Of a stretch of 64,000 bases of DNA, positions 34,564-44,189 are shown piece after piece (position 1 is the first letter of the stretch; every line of letters begins with the position of its first letter). Location of the stretch: positions 17,669 through 81,668 of the forward strand of contig NZ_FOXO01000019.1 of assembly GCF_900115735.1 (NCBI RefSeq), written 5' to 3'. The DNA is from Butyrivibrio proteoclasticus. Its GTDB lineage: Bacteria; Bacillota; Clostridia; Lachnospirales; Lachnospiraceae. Under the pieces are notes generated by a model. That model was given only the letters and a program-made list of their open reading frames with translations. It did not search any database and had not been told where the DNA came from. A program made the translations under genes and the position numbers.

Positions 34564-35598
34564 ATGCTTATTGAAATGGGCATAGATGACTGGGTATGGA
34601 TTGACAAAAAGGCGGAAGGATTATCGCAATTTGAGGGAAAATCATTAATTGGACCAGAACGAGTTAATCCGGATTATTATGTATTTATTTCATCGCACTT
34701 TATTGATGAGATAGGCTCTTTCCTTGAAAATAAAAAAATGTATGAATGGGATGATTGGATTTATGCTATCGAGAGAGCGTATTACGAAGGTTTGCTTGAA
34801 CATCCAAACGATCCACTCGTTCCGGAATTATTAATGGAAGACCTAAACGGAATAGAGGATGACTTAAAAGAAGTCGTTAAAGTGATTCCGTATGAAATAG
34901 AGAAAAAAGAATTAGAAGCTTTTGCAAAGAGTTTGAACTTTGAAGATGTGTATCGAATTAATTCAAACAAAAGATATAGAAGAAAGATAATGGAATACTT
35001 TATAACTGAGAAGCTTCATGATCTTTCTTCGTTTAATGAAAATGACGTGTTCTTGGATTTGGGAGCGGCAGGAAGTCCGTTTGCTAAATTTTTGCATGAT
35101 AAAAGGAATATTTCTGCGTTTGCTTTAGATTTGGAAGAAGGGGAATTCTCGCAGGAGTCATACTATCTATGCGAGGATGCGACTCGTACGCATTTTAAGG
35201 ATAATAGCGTTTCAGGTGCGTCTATGCATTCTTCGTTTGAAATGTTTCTTTACAATGCAGATACTGCGCTGATTCAAGAGATGGCGCGTGTCTTAAAAAA
35301 GGATTCTAAACTGGTAATCGCACCGTTGTATATGCATAAACAGTATTTGTCAACGTGTTCACCGAACAATTATGGCAAAGGTTATGCAGATGATGAGTCG
35401 TTAGAATGTATTCGTACTGACTGCTGGTCTTGGATTCCGTTAGCAAGATTCTATGATGTCAGAGCTTTAGAGAAACGTGTCCTTACTCCGGCAAGGGAAC
35501 ATGGCCTTATGCCAACAGTATATAGTTTGCCCGATGATGAGGTGGAGAAGGATGAATTTGTTTATTTGAAATTCATATTGGAATTAAAAAAACAATGA
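34564..35598 (+). CDS. SAM methyltransferase with truncated N-terminal YGAG-like module
   Basis: The 344-residue frame has a Rossmann-like N-terminal half (WVWIDKKAEGLSQFEGKSLI) and a methyltransferase domain from about residue 150. VFLDLGAAGSPFAKFLHDK is SAM motif I, and ALDLEEGEFSQESYYLCEDA covers motif II. In-frame codons encoding AIWGIGSNSSVVRD lie just upstream of ATG 34564, so the true protein started at ATG 34482 and is now separated by the T8 frameshift. No ribosome binding site precedes ATG 34564. The protein may be N-terminally shortened or made only after slippage. Confidence 0.68.
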   Translation: MLIEMGIDDWVWIDKKAEGLSQFEGKSLIGPERVNPDYYVFISSHFIDEIGSFLENKKMYEWDDWIYAIERAYYEGLLEHPNDPLVPELLMEDLNGIEDDLKEVVKVIPYEIEKKELEAFAKSLNFEDVYRINSNKRYRRKIMEYFITEKLHDLSSFNENDVFLDLGAAGSPFAKFLHDKRNISAFALDLEEGEFSQESYYLCEDATRTHFKDNSVSGASMHSSFEMFLYNADTALIQEMARVLKKDSKLVIAPLYMHKQYLSTCSPNNYGKGYADDESLECIRTDCWSWIPLARFYDVRALEKRVLTPAREHGLMPTVYSLPDDEVEKDEFVYLKFILELKKQ

Positions 35599-35601
35599 TC
35601 A

Positions 35602-37245
35602 GTGTTAAATTGCTATGGTGTGGAAAAAGGAAGTTCATCATATACAGATAATATGAGATACGAAATGAGTGAAGAACGATACCTTAATTTAACAGTTTTA
35701 TATTTTTTGGATTATGGTCAGGAATACGGTGGGGCTGTTCATACACTGGTTCATCAGGCTTTGCTAGCAAAACGGCACGGGGTAAAATTATTTTTTTTCT
35801 TATCAAGTCATAGCGGAAAGAATATATCAAGTCAGTTTACAGATTTGTTTTACAAGTACAATCTTGAATTTGAAGTGTTTGATTTCTCAATTTCTTCACA
35901 GCCAGAAGATATAGATATTATATGCATAGATGAAAACTATGATGTGATAAAGAAACGTATTTCTGAAATCAAGCCTGACTTAATTCACTCCGTTCAATTA
36001 AATATTATTGCTGAGTTAGCAGGAAGAGAATTGGGAATTCCGCACATTATGAATATATATCCTCTTACAAATGATTTTTTTGCTACCGAGTATGTGGATG
36101 TTTTTCCACATTATATGATTTGCGATTCTTATTATTGGGGTGAACAGTGGAAAGAGCATATAGGTGTACAGTACACATGTATTAGAACTGTGGTTGAGAA
36201 GATTTCTAAGAAGAAAAAGCCATTCAATCCTGGCAATATGAAGTGCGTTATAGTTGGTTCAATATATTCGCTAAAGAATCAATTGGAGGTGATTAAGGGA
36301 TTTGCGGAAGCTATAAACAGGGGAGTTGTAGGAACCCTTGATGTTTATGGAGATGATGGTAACACTTATGCCACTATATGCAAAGAATTTGTTAAAGAGT
36401 ATGGGTATTCAGATTATATAAGATTTAATGGATTTTGCAATGAAATGGAGAAAGTATATGATGATGCTGATGTATTAATATGTGGAAGTGTTCGAGAATC
36501 ATATCCTAATGTCATTTCTGAGGCTATGTCTCATGGATTGATAATTATTTCTACTTCAGTAGGTGGAATTCCTGAAATAATTGATGATGAAAATAATGGA
36601 TATTTGACTACTGGATTTTCATGTGAATGCTTTTCTGAAATATTACTAAAAGTTAAAAAAACGATAGAAGAAGGAAAAGCCGAAGATATTAGCAGAAATG
36701 CTGTTTATACAGCCGAAGAAAACCATTCTTGGAAAAGAATACAGAAAAAACTATTGGATTATTATTATTTCGTCCTGACCGATAGAGTTAAGGATGTAAA
36801 AAAACATCGCTATTCGATTTATGATCTTAGGAAGGATTTCTTTGAAATAATTACAGTTTATAAAGAGAATAAGTATAGGTTTACTGAGCCAAGAGTGGCA
36901 AGTTCTAAAGTTTGGTATATCGCATATTATAGACAAAGAATAAATAGAGCAATTTCTGAAGGTAAGCGCTTCTACGTGTGGGGGGCGGGAAGATATGGGA
37001 AAACAACGATAGAGCTGATTAATGTATTCTTTCCGACTCTTATCATTACAGGCATCATAGATACTTTTGTTAACGGCACATTCTGTGGATTCGAAATCTT
37101 TAGACCGGATTCGTGTTTTCATGATGATGAATGTATTGTTTTTATAGGACTAGCAAATGGGCAGTGGGATGTAGTTGATAAGTTGAAAAAATCAGGCAAG
37201 GTATATGGTGCTGATTTTTTTGTATTAGCTCCACGTGAGTGGTAA
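35602..37245 (+). CDS. GT4 glycosyltransferase with C-terminal YGAG module
   Basis: A 547-residue protein. The GT-B fold starts with LYFLDYGQEYGGAVHTLVHQ. The C-terminal donor domain has CVIVGSIYSLKNQLEVIKGF and VLICGSVRESYPNVISEAMS, where the E-x7-E type motif (ESYPNVISE) contacts the nucleotide sugar. Residues 458-547 form the added Rossmann-like module (FYVWGAGRYGKTTIELI). The start is not certain: GTG 35602 has no clear ribosome binding site, and ATG 35653 and 35665 are in-frame alternatives. A decayed gene with the same layout lies at 32968. Confidence 0.8.
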   Translation: MLNCYGVEKGSSSYTDNMRYEMSEERYLNLTVLYFLDYGQEYGGAVHTLVHQALLAKRHGVKLFFFLSSHSGKNISSQFTDLFYKYNLEFEVFDFSISSQPEDIDIICIDENYDVIKKRISEIKPDLIHSVQLNIIAELAGRELGIPHIMNIYPLTNDFFATEYVDVFPHYMICDSYYWGEQWKEHIGVQYTCIRTVVEKISKKKKPFNPGNMKCVIVGSIYSLKNQLEVIKGFAEAINRGVVGTLDVYGDDGNTYATICKEFVKEYGYSDYIRFNGFCNEMEKVYDDADVLICGSVRESYPNVISEAMSHGLIIISTSVGGIPEIIDDENNGYLTTGFSCECFSEILLKVKKTIEEGKAEDISRNAVYTAEENHSWKRIQKKLLDYYYFVLTDRVKDVKKHRYSIYDLRKDFFEIITVYKENKYRFTEPRVASSKVWYIAYYRQRINRAISEGKRFYVWGAGRYGKTTIELINVFFPTLIITGIIDTFVNGTFCGFEIFRPDSCFHDDECIVFIGLANGQWDVVDKLKKSGKVYGADFFVLAPREW

Positions 37246-37259
37246 TAATATGCTAGATA

Positions 37260-38444
37260 ATGATGGATAGAATTGATAAAGATGTGTTAAATGATACCCC
37301 AAAGATAGATATCAGTGTGATAACGGTAACATATAATTGTGTAGATACGATAGAACGCTGTATAAAATCTGTGATAAATCAGAACCATGCTGAATATGAG
37401 TATATCATAATAGACGGAGGGTCTACTGATGGAACAGTAGAAATAATAGAAAAATATAGAGAGTACTTATCATATTATGTCAGCGAATGCGATGGTGGTA
37501 TTTATGATGCCATGAATAAGGGGATAAAAAAGGCCTGTGGAAAGTATATTCATTTTCTTAACGGCGATGATTGGTATACAAATGATATTCTTGAAGTGGT
37601 CAGTGACTATTTGAATTGTGAGATAGATATTTTATATGGGAAAGTGGTTACTGTAAACGGAGGTAAATTCAGTTCGCTGTCGCCAGAACCTATAGAATGC
37701 ATTGATTGGAAAATGCCAATGTGTCATCAGGCTATTTTTATGAAAAATGTAGGGCAACAATTTGATACAACATATAGGATAGCAGCTGATTATAAAATGA
37801 TAAATGAGTGGTACAACGAAAAAAGGAGTTTTCAATTCATTCCATACAATATTGCTTATTACAATTGCGGAGGGGTTTCAAGTATATCAGTTAAAACAAA
37901 ACTCGAGATTACTCAAATTGCTTTTTTAGCTGCTATAAAGTATGGCAAGATTAGTGAACCGATGCTAAACACTTTGACAGAGAATGCATTAGATGCAGTT
38001 AATCGTATACTTTTTGCCGAAAATGAAAACATATATCAAGTGATATCGTTTTTAATAGAGATGATAAAAAAAACGGATAATGTTATTGTATTTGGTTGTG
38101 GGAAAATAGCAGAGACTTTGATTCCGGTTATAGAAAAAGCTGGATTGAAGATAACAACAATTGTCAGTAATAATTTAAATGATGAGACGAGAAGACTTTA
38201 CAGTTGGAGTGTTAATTCTCCTAGAGTATTAAATGATGTGGTTAATTCATCTATACTTGTTTTGACTGAAAGCTATTGTGATGAGATTGTTGGGCAGATA
38301 GATTTAATGTGTTTAGATGAAAGTAATGATGTTTACACTTTTGATGAACTAAATAGGAATTATATCCGTAATCATTGTTCTGAATTGATAAGAATTGCTA
38401 ATGAGAGATTTGGTTTTAGCTTGAAAAGTATTGATTCAGAATAA
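37260..38444 (+). CDS. GT2 glycosyltransferase with C-terminal YGxG module
   Basis: A 394-residue protein. Residues 1-225 are a family 2 glycosyltransferase: ISVITVTYNCVDTIERCIKS, IIIDGGSTDGTVEII, and HFLNGDDWYTNDIL with the GDD in the DxD position. This layout matches the WcaA/colanic-acid-like GT2 group. Near residue 273 the Rossmann-like module begins (NVIVFGCGKIAETLIPVIE). It probably adds one sugar to the lipid-linked repeat unit. No membrane segments. Confidence 0.83.
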   Translation: MMDRIDKDVLNDTPKIDISVITVTYNCVDTIERCIKSVINQNHAEYEYIIIDGGSTDGTVEIIEKYREYLSYYVSECDGGIYDAMNKGIKKACGKYIHFLNGDDWYTNDILEVVSDYLNCEIDILYGKVVTVNGGKFSSLSPEPIECIDWKMPMCHQAIFMKNVGQQFDTTYRIAADYKMINEWYNEKRSFQFIPYNIAYYNCGGVSSISVKTKLEITQIAFLAAIKYGKISEPMLNTLTENALDAVNRILFAENENIYQVISFLIEMIKKTDNVIVFGCGKIAETLIPVIEKAGLKITTIVSNNLNDETRRLYSWSVNSPRVLNDVVNSSILVLTESYCDEIVGQIDLMCLDESNDVYTFDELNRNYIRNHCSELIRIANERFGFSLKSIDSE

Positions 38445-38540
38445 CGGGTATTTCGTAGATGCGTTGAAAGGGTAAAAATAGGAATCAAGTGTATTTTTAG
38501 AATTGTTTTATGAAAGTTATATTTTGACGAGGAATATAAA

Positions 38541-39710
38541 ATGACGGATGATTATCCAATGGTTAGTGTCCTTGTGCCTGCTTTCAATACTGGAGAATAT
38601 TTAGAGAAATGTATCAATAGCATTCTCCTTCAATCTTATAAAAACATAGAGATTATTATTGTTGATGACGGCTCAACAGATGAGACATGGAACATATGTA
38701 ATAATTTGCAAGCGCTACATCATAATGTTTTTGCATATCGCCAAGATAATAAAGGAGCTTTGGAAGCTCGTAATTATGCACTAAAAAAAGCTTCTGGTGA
38801 ATATATAGTTTGGGTAGATTCTGATGATTACATTGAAGATGATTATATTGAAGCATTAGTTCAAACTATGATTTGTGACCAGTCAGATATAGTGTGTTGC
38901 CAATTAACATACAGTATAGGTGACGATGATAGGAAGATTTCAGGAACAATTCCACCAGGTATTTATAATACAGAGCAAATAAAAAATGGAGTTTTATTTT
39001 CCGGAGTTTTTTTTGAACATGGTATTTTACCCCATGGTGTAACTAAATTATACAAAAGATCTTTGCTGGAGAAGTTTACTTTTAGTGTGGATCCGGATAT
39101 TAGGATAGGTGAGGATGCAGCAGTTATTTATCCATATATACTTAATTGTAATAAGGTTAGTATTATAGATACATATGGATATCATTATATTCAGCGTCAA
39201 ACATCTGCAATGAAGGCAGTTGGAAATAATAACGTTGAAGGGGTTAAAAAATTGACGTCTTATCTTAGAAAGTGGTTTTCGGAGGATAAAACGATACAGA
39301 ATCAAATTGATTTGTACAGTAATTATTTGATGATGTTAAAAAATATAGCTTATTTCGATAAGGCGAATCTGCTCGGATTGTATGGAGGAATTAAAAAAAA
39401 CAGTAAGCTTATTATATACGGTGCAGGTGGCTTTGGGCAGAATATTTACAACTACTGTATTGGTCATAGAGTTGATGTAGTTGCTTGGATAGATAAAAAT
39501 TCGCTTTATTACAAACAACAAGGGCTGAATGTAATTTCCTTAGAAGAATGTAAGCGATTGAATATTGATTACGATTATCTAGTGGTGGCTGTTTTGAATG
39601 AGAAAATTTCAGACGCAATAATAGTAGATTTGATTCAGGAAAAAATGGATAGAAAAAAAATAATATATATATCGCCTCAATATATATCACTCGAAAAAGG
39701 CAATTTATGA
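38541..39710 (+). CDS. GT2 glycosyltransferase with C-terminal YGAG module
   Basis: A 389-residue protein. Residues 1-250 form a GT2 domain: VSVLVPAFNTGEYLEKCINS, IIIVDDGSTDETWNIC, and IVWVDSDDYIEDDYI holding the DSDD metal motif. From residue 290 the added module begins (KLIIYGAGGFGQNIYNYC) and ends with YLVVAVLNE. ATG 38541 has GAGGAAT upstream. Its neighbour upstream has the same two-part layout, so the module seems to be a standard attachment in this locus. Confidence 0.85.
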   Translation: MTDDYPMVSVLVPAFNTGEYLEKCINSILLQSYKNIEIIIVDDGSTDETWNICNNLQALHHNVFAYRQDNKGALEARNYALKKASGEYIVWVDSDDYIEDDYIEALVQTMICDQSDIVCCQLTYSIGDDDRKISGTIPPGIYNTEQIKNGVLFSGVFFEHGILPHGVTKLYKRSLLEKFTFSVDPDIRIGEDAAVIYPYILNCNKVSIIDTYGYHYIQRQTSAMKAVGNNNVEGVKKLTSYLRKWFSEDKTIQNQIDLYSNYLMMLKNIAYFDKANLLGLYGGIKKNSKLIIYGAGGFGQNIYNYCIGHRVDVVAWIDKNSLYYKQQGLNVISLEECKRLNIDYDYLVVAVLNEKISDAIIVDLIQEKMDRKKIIYISPQYISLEKGNL

Positions 39711-39733
39711 TTAATAGAGAAAAGAATTGAAAG

Positions 39734-40849
39734 ATGAAAAAAATTCTCTTATGCGCTTCAACGCGCCCAGAAATGATAAAAATGGCTCCGCTGTATTTGG
39801 AACTTAAGCACCGCCCAGCCTTCAATCCTTTGCTCCTCTCCACAGGCCAGCACAAGGAGATGCTGTATCAGGTCTGCGAAACATTCGGTATCCAGCCGGA
39901 TTATGATATGCAGATCATGAAGGAAAGGCAGGATCTTTTTGATATAACCACGGCTATCCTGTCGAAAGCGAAAGAACTTCTCATCTCCATCCATCCAGAC
40001 CTTGTTCTCGTCCACGGTGATACGACCAGTAGTTTTGTATTATCCCTCTCCTGCTTCTACCTTCAGATTCCAGTAGGACATGTTGAGGCAGGACTAAGGA
40101 CTTATAATCTCTATTCTCCTTACCCAGAGGAGTACAATCGCTAGGCTGTGGACATCGTATCAGAGTACTCTTTCGCACCGACTCCACTAAGCCGTGAGAA
40201 TCTGATAAGGGAAGGAAAGAGTGAGAGATCCATCTATGTCACAGGCAATACGGTAATCGATGCAATGCAGCACACGGTACGCTCCGATTATACACATCCA
40301 GAATTGGATTGGGTGGGGGATGACCGCATGATCTTCATCACAGCACATAGACGTGAGAACCTGGGTGCTCCTATGCATCAGATGTTTCGGGCGATAAGGC
40401 GAGTGCTTGAAGAGCATGATGATGTGAAAGCGGTTTATCCGATACATATGAATCCTGCTGTCAGAGAAGCGGCGAAGGAAGAGCTTGAAGGCTGTGAGAG
40501 CATTCATCTGATTGAGCCGATAGGAGTTTTTGATTGCCACAATTTCGAGAGTCGAAGTTATCTGTGCTTAACAGACTCGGGGGGGATTCAGGAAGAGTGT
40601 CCTAGCTATGGTGTGCCAGTGCTAGTGATGAGGGATACAACTGAGAGACCGGAAGGAGTGAAGGCCGGGACTTTAAGGCTTGTGGGCACTGAAGAAGAAG
40701 TGATTTATAGAGCTTTTTCAGAGTTGTTAGATGAACAAGAAGCATATGAGAAAATGGCGAAAGCTGTGAATCCTTACGGGGATGGGCAAGCATGTAAAAG
40801 AATAGCTGATATATTAGATGGAAAAGAGTATAGGGAATGGAATCCTTGA
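39734..40849 (+). pseudogene. wecB: UDP-GlcNAc 2-epimerase (WecB/MnaA) interrupted by an amber codon
   Basis: The whole gene is present in one frame, 371 codons long, but codon 137 is TAG (40142-40144). The context is EEYNR-TAG-AVDIVSEYSFAPT, where the family has a conserved glutamine in NRQAVD, so one CAG to TAG change explains it. Other features are intact: LVLVHGDTTSS, GHVEAGLRT, ITAHRRENLG and LTDSGGIQEE. The enzyme would turn UDP-GlcNAc into UDP-ManNAc. The UDP-ManNAc dehydrogenase is also a stub here. The gene has visibly higher GC than its neighbours, which fits separate acquisition. Confidence 0.9.
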
Positions 40850-40924
40850 GATATCTATTTTATTTTAGAAGTAATAGTAAAACTTTATGATGTTTTTTAA
40901 ATCAAAAGAAAAATATTACGAATA

Positions 40925-42031
40925 ATGACTATAAACAAGAAAAGCACAGCACTAATCACAGGTGTTACAGGTCAGGATGGCAGTTTCCTGTCAGAATTAT
41001 TATTAGAGAAGGGGTATGACGTTCACGGTATCATCCGCAGGTCAAGTGTGGATTATCGTGAGCGGATTGCCCATTTAGAAGGGCATGAACGCTTTCATCT
41101 TCATTATGGTGATCTTTCGGACTCTATGTCCTTGGTGAAGGTTATTGGATTGGTTCGCCCTGCTGAAATATATAATCTTGCTGCACAAAGTCATGTGCAG
41201 GTTTCTTTTGATGTGCCGGAGTTTACGGCAAACGTGGATGCTACAGGGGTGCTTCGTGTTTTGGAGGCTGTTAGAGTCACGGGATTAGCTGATACGTGCA
41301 GGATATATCAGGCGAGCACTTCTGAACTCTACGGAAAAGTAGAAGAGGTTCCTCAGTCGGAGACTACGCCGTTCCATCCTTACAGCCCTTATGCTGTGGC
41401 AAAGCAATATGGATTTTGGATTACCAAAGAATATCGGGAAGCATACAATATGTTCGCCTGCTCGGGAATCCTTTTCAATCATGAATCTGAGAGGCGAGGA
41501 GAGACTTTCGTTACAAGAAAGATTACGTTGGCAGCTTCTCGTATCGCACATGGTAAACAGGATAAGCTTTATCTCGGTAATCTCAGTTCACTGCGTGACT
41601 GGGGGTATGCAAAGGATTATGTTGAATGTATGTGGCTGATGCTACAACAAGACAAGCCGGATGATTACGTTATAGCTACAGGTGTTCAGCATACTGTTCG
41701 TGAGTTCTGTACTCTGGCTTTCCATTATGCTGGAATTGAATTGGAATGGAAGGGTGAAGGGCTTGATGAAAAGGGCATTGACCCTGCTACAGGTCGGGAA
41801 CTTGTTGAGGTCAGCGAGGATTTCTACCGCCCCACCGATGTGGTAAATCTGTTGGGGGATCCGAGTAAGGCTAAGAATGAACTTGGCTGGAATCCTATAA
41901 AAACCTCATTTGAAGATTTGGTAAAGCTCATGGTCGAACACGATATGGAGCTTGTCGCAAAAGAGCGTGCTTATGAGAGCATGAGCCATATAAACCTTGC
42001 AGAGTATCTGGAGAAGGGCGTAGTGAAGTGA
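40925..42031 (+). CDS. gmd: GDP-mannose 4,6-dehydratase
   Basis: A full-length (368 residues) short-chain dehydrogenase. [19 protein letters not shown] is the NAD(P)-binding start, and [19 protein letters not shown] with [13 protein letters not shown] provides the Ser/Thr-Glu and Y-x3-K active site. [19 protein letters not shown] is a gmd hallmark. It converts GDP-mannose to GDP-4-keto-6-deoxymannose, the precursor of GDP-fucose and GDP-rhamnose. Like wecB it is richer in GC than nearby genes. Its stop overlaps the start of a truncated fucose synthase gene. Confidence 0.95.
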   Translation: MTINKKSTALITGVTGQDGSFLSELLLEKGYDVHGIIRRSSVDYRERIAHLEGHERFHLHYGDLSDSMSLVKVIGLVRPAEIYNLAAQSHVQVSFDVPEFTANVDATGVLRVLEAVRVTGLADTCRIYQASTSELYGKVEEVPQSETTPFHPYSPYAVAKQYGFWITKEYREAYNMFACSGILFNHESERRGETFVTRKITLAASRIAHGKQDKLYLGNLSSLRDWGYAKDYVECMWLMLQQDKPDDYVIATGVQHTVREFCTLAFHYAGIELEWKGEGLDEKGIDPATGRELVEVSEDFYRPTDVVNLLGDPSKAKNELGWNPIKTSFEDLVKLMVEHDMELVAKERAYESMSHINLAEYLEKGVVK

Positions 42032-42108
42032 TGGAAAAGAATTCAAAGATTTATGTGGCAGGACAATATGAAGAGATAATAAGGAAATATATTTTTGTGC
42101 GAGAGTAA
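42031..42108 (+). pseudogene. fcl: Stub of GDP-L-fucose synthase (fcl)
   Basis: ATG 42031 overlaps the gmd stop (TGATG). The first residues [11 protein letters not shown] match the usual start of GDP-fucose synthase, normally followed by the GxRGMVGSA loop. Here the sequence instead continues QYEEIIRKYIF and stops after 25 codons. The remaining ~290 codons are gone, probably by deletion. The call rests on the short N-terminus and on the common gmd-fcl gene order. Confidence 0.6.
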
Positions 42109-42252
42109 TAGATTTATAAAGGCTATTGCAAAAGGTAAGCTGCAAACAAAAGGCGTATATAAAAAGCTGCACCAAATTGATAGAATTTGATTGGAGTACT
42201 ATCAGTTTAGTGCAGTTTATTTTTGAAGTCAGGAAAAATAGGAGCTTTCTGT

Positions 42253-43371
42253 ATGATTTTACAGTGCATGGACTTTACGAAGTTTTGTAAAAAAATAAAA
42301 TCATTAAATAAAAAAATCATTATGTTTGGTGCTGGTGCCATTGGTCAGGTCATAACGCCAGAGATATTGAAAAATCTAGGACTTCTCCAATGGCTTGATT
42401 GCTACATTGATAACAATCAGTTTATTTGGGGACAAAAGATTTCTGTTTGTGGAAGAGATTATGATATTAAATCACCACAGTTTCTAAATGAATGTCCTAT
42501 AAATATAGTGATTCTTTTAAATATTAGCCGATTTTCAGATGTTTTAGAGCAGCTTGAAAGTATGGATTGTACCAAAGACATGGAGTGCTACATAATGCCT
42601 ATGATGCTGATTCACAATTTTTGCTCTGATAAATCGCAGGGTACTCCTTTAGTATCAAAAACGCCTTTAATACCTAGGAAACTTCACTATATGTGGCTAG
42701 GCGGGAATTCCATACCAAATAGTCTGAAAAAGTGTATCGACAGTTGGAGGTTATATTGCCCTGATTATGAAATAATTGAGTGGAATGAGAAAAACTATGA
42801 TATAGAGAAGAATTCATATATGAAGCAGGCGTATAAGGCTAAGGCGTATGGATTTGTGCCAGATTATGCGCGTCTGGATATCCTTTATAACGAGGGAGGG
42901 CTATATCTTGATGTAGATGTTGAGATTAAGAGGAACATCGATGATTTACTATATCAGGAGGCTTTTTGTGGAGTTGAAAAGTGGCAAGTAATAAACTTCG
43001 GAGGATTAAGTGGAGCAGTAAAAGGTCATCCAATGGTGAAAAAGTTCCTTGATGCTAGGAAAGAAATAAAGTTTATTGATCAAGAGGGAAGACATAACAG
43101 GAACACCTGCGGTTATTATGATACAAGAGTTGCAATTGAAGCAGGGTATAGAATAGTTGGAACTACGCAAAGTGTGAATGGTATGAACATTTACTCGTAT
43201 GATTTTTTTCATCCGTACGATTATATGTCAGGACTTTTAAACGAGACGGAAAATACATATTCCATACATTGGTTTAATGGTGGTTGGCTGGATGAGAAGA
43301 TGAAAAAAATGAATGAGGAGTCTAGGAATAGATATTTGGAATTATATAAAAAATCAATTGTAAGTAAATAA
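42253..43371 (+). CDS. GT32-type glycosyltransferase with N-terminal YGAG module
   Basis: A 372-residue protein. The module is at the N-terminus this time: KIIMFGAGAIGQVITPEIL near residue 22. From about 140 an OCH1/GT32-like domain follows: IPRKLHYMWLGGNSIPNSLK, IIEWNEKNYDIEKNSYMKQA, and GGLYLDVDVEIKRNIDDLL with the DVDVE metal motif. IHWFNGGWLDEKM closes the domain. I place the start at ATG 42253, because AGGAG lies 8 bases upstream; TTG 42223 has no such site. It is the last intact gene of the glycan locus. Confidence 0.83.
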   Translation: MILQCMDFTKFCKKIKSLNKKIIMFGAGAIGQVITPEILKNLGLLQWLDCYIDNNQFIWGQKISVCGRDYDIKSPQFLNECPINIVILLNISRFSDVLEQLESMDCTKDMECYIMPMMLIHNFCSDKSQGTPLVSKTPLIPRKLHYMWLGGNSIPNSLKKCIDSWRLYCPDYEIIEWNEKNYDIEKNSYMKQAYKAKAYGFVPDYARLDILYNEGGLYLDVDVEIKRNIDDLLYQEAFCGVEKWQVINFGGLSGAVKGHPMVKKFLDARKEIKFIDQEGRHNRNTCGYYDTRVAIEAGYRIVGTTQSVNGMNIYSYDFFHPYDYMSGLLNETENTYSIHWFNGGWLDEKMKKMNEESRNRYLELYKKSIVSK

Positions 43372-43373
43372 AA

Positions 43374-43537
43374 GCCTAGGTGGTATAGCAGTTAGTAGGT
43401 ACGAAGAGAAATCACTGGATGAAAAAATGTTAGAACTAATAAATAAGGTACAAATTCTTGATGAAGATTTTTTGGCATTGAAAGTGGAAGACCCTTTTTT
43501 TGGGAGAATGACGGATGTTAAAGATGTGATAGGATAA
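43374..43537 (+). pseudogene. C-terminal scrap of an unrecognised gene
   Basis: An open frame without a start encodes GGIAVSRYEEKSLDEKMLEL and ends VEDPFFGRMTDVKDVIG. It looks protein-coding but I do not recognise the family. It follows the last glycosyltransferase directly and is followed by a hairpin. Confidence 0.4.
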
Positions 43538-43593
43538 TAATAAAATCAAAAACCGATGTACTAATAAGAGTATGTATCAGTAATACAGAACAT

Positions 43594-43629
43594 AAAATAG
43601 AGAGGGCTGTCATGCTCTCTCTATTTTAC
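43594..43629. terminator. Bidirectional terminator at the end of the glycan locus
   Basis: AAAATAGAGAG (43594-43604) pairs with a CTCTCTATTTT near 43617-43627. Runs of A before and T after allow use by both the glycan operon and the convergent gene remnant on the minus strand. Confidence 0.7.
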
Positions 43630-44185
43630 ATGTATGATGTTTATAATCTGCACTTTCAGGAGGGGCATCTTTATCATAATTAATTCCTATGAGTAAGATT
43701 TCTTTACTATAGCCCTTGAGGACACTGTGATAATTTTTGTTCTTTATCTGGGAAATGGCCCCTTCTGCAGATTTGTTCCACTTTAGTTCTATTACAAGAA
43801 CCGGGTAGTTAGAAGTTTTCTTTGGTAGGTAGACAATGTCTGCATATCCCTTACCTGACGGTAATTCTTCAAATTTGATGTAATTGCCTTAATATGTATA
43901 GTAAGCAAGTTTTATAACATTGCGTAGACTTTCTTCGCTGTTGTAGTTGATAGGAGCAGTTTCTTCGACATGTATTTTTTCAATTTGGGCTGCGACAGCG
44001 TTTTCGTTACAATGGATTATATCATTAAAAAGTCTGTCACATTCGCTGATTCTGTCAAGGGTGGCGGAGTGATTGACCTCTCTTATTGTCTTTGAAAATT
44101 CCCTTTTTATTTCTTCATTTGGTATATATACACATTCTTTTTCAGAGTCATATGCCAAGTAGCCTAGATGAACCAGAAGGGTCAG
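43630..44185 (-). pseudogene. C-terminal remnant of an AAA-ATPase-like/PD-(D/E)XK gene
   Basis: Minus-strand frame. It encodes LLVHLGYLAYDSEKECVYIP and VAAQIEKIHVEETAPINYNS, then an in-frame TAA at 43889-43891 (after AYYTY). Past it come GKGYADIVYLPKKT and VLVIELKWNKSAEGAISQIK, the PD-(D/E)XK core, and a natural end near HHTCKIERA. This matches the C-terminal third of the gene at 6854. The ATPase part is gone, replaced at 44185 by a plus-strand fragment of a different family member. Confidence 0.75.
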
Positions 44186-44189
44186 AACG

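Noticed and set aside
35595..35652. ATGA overlap start at 35595 for the GT4 gene
   Set aside because: That frame stops after 18 codons and I found no simple single-base change that joins it convincingly to the glycosyltransferase frame.
40142..40144. Amber codon in wecB as a site for pyrrolysine or other recoding
   Set aside because: The position is a conserved glutamine one base change away from TAG, and nothing in the window suggests a recoding system.
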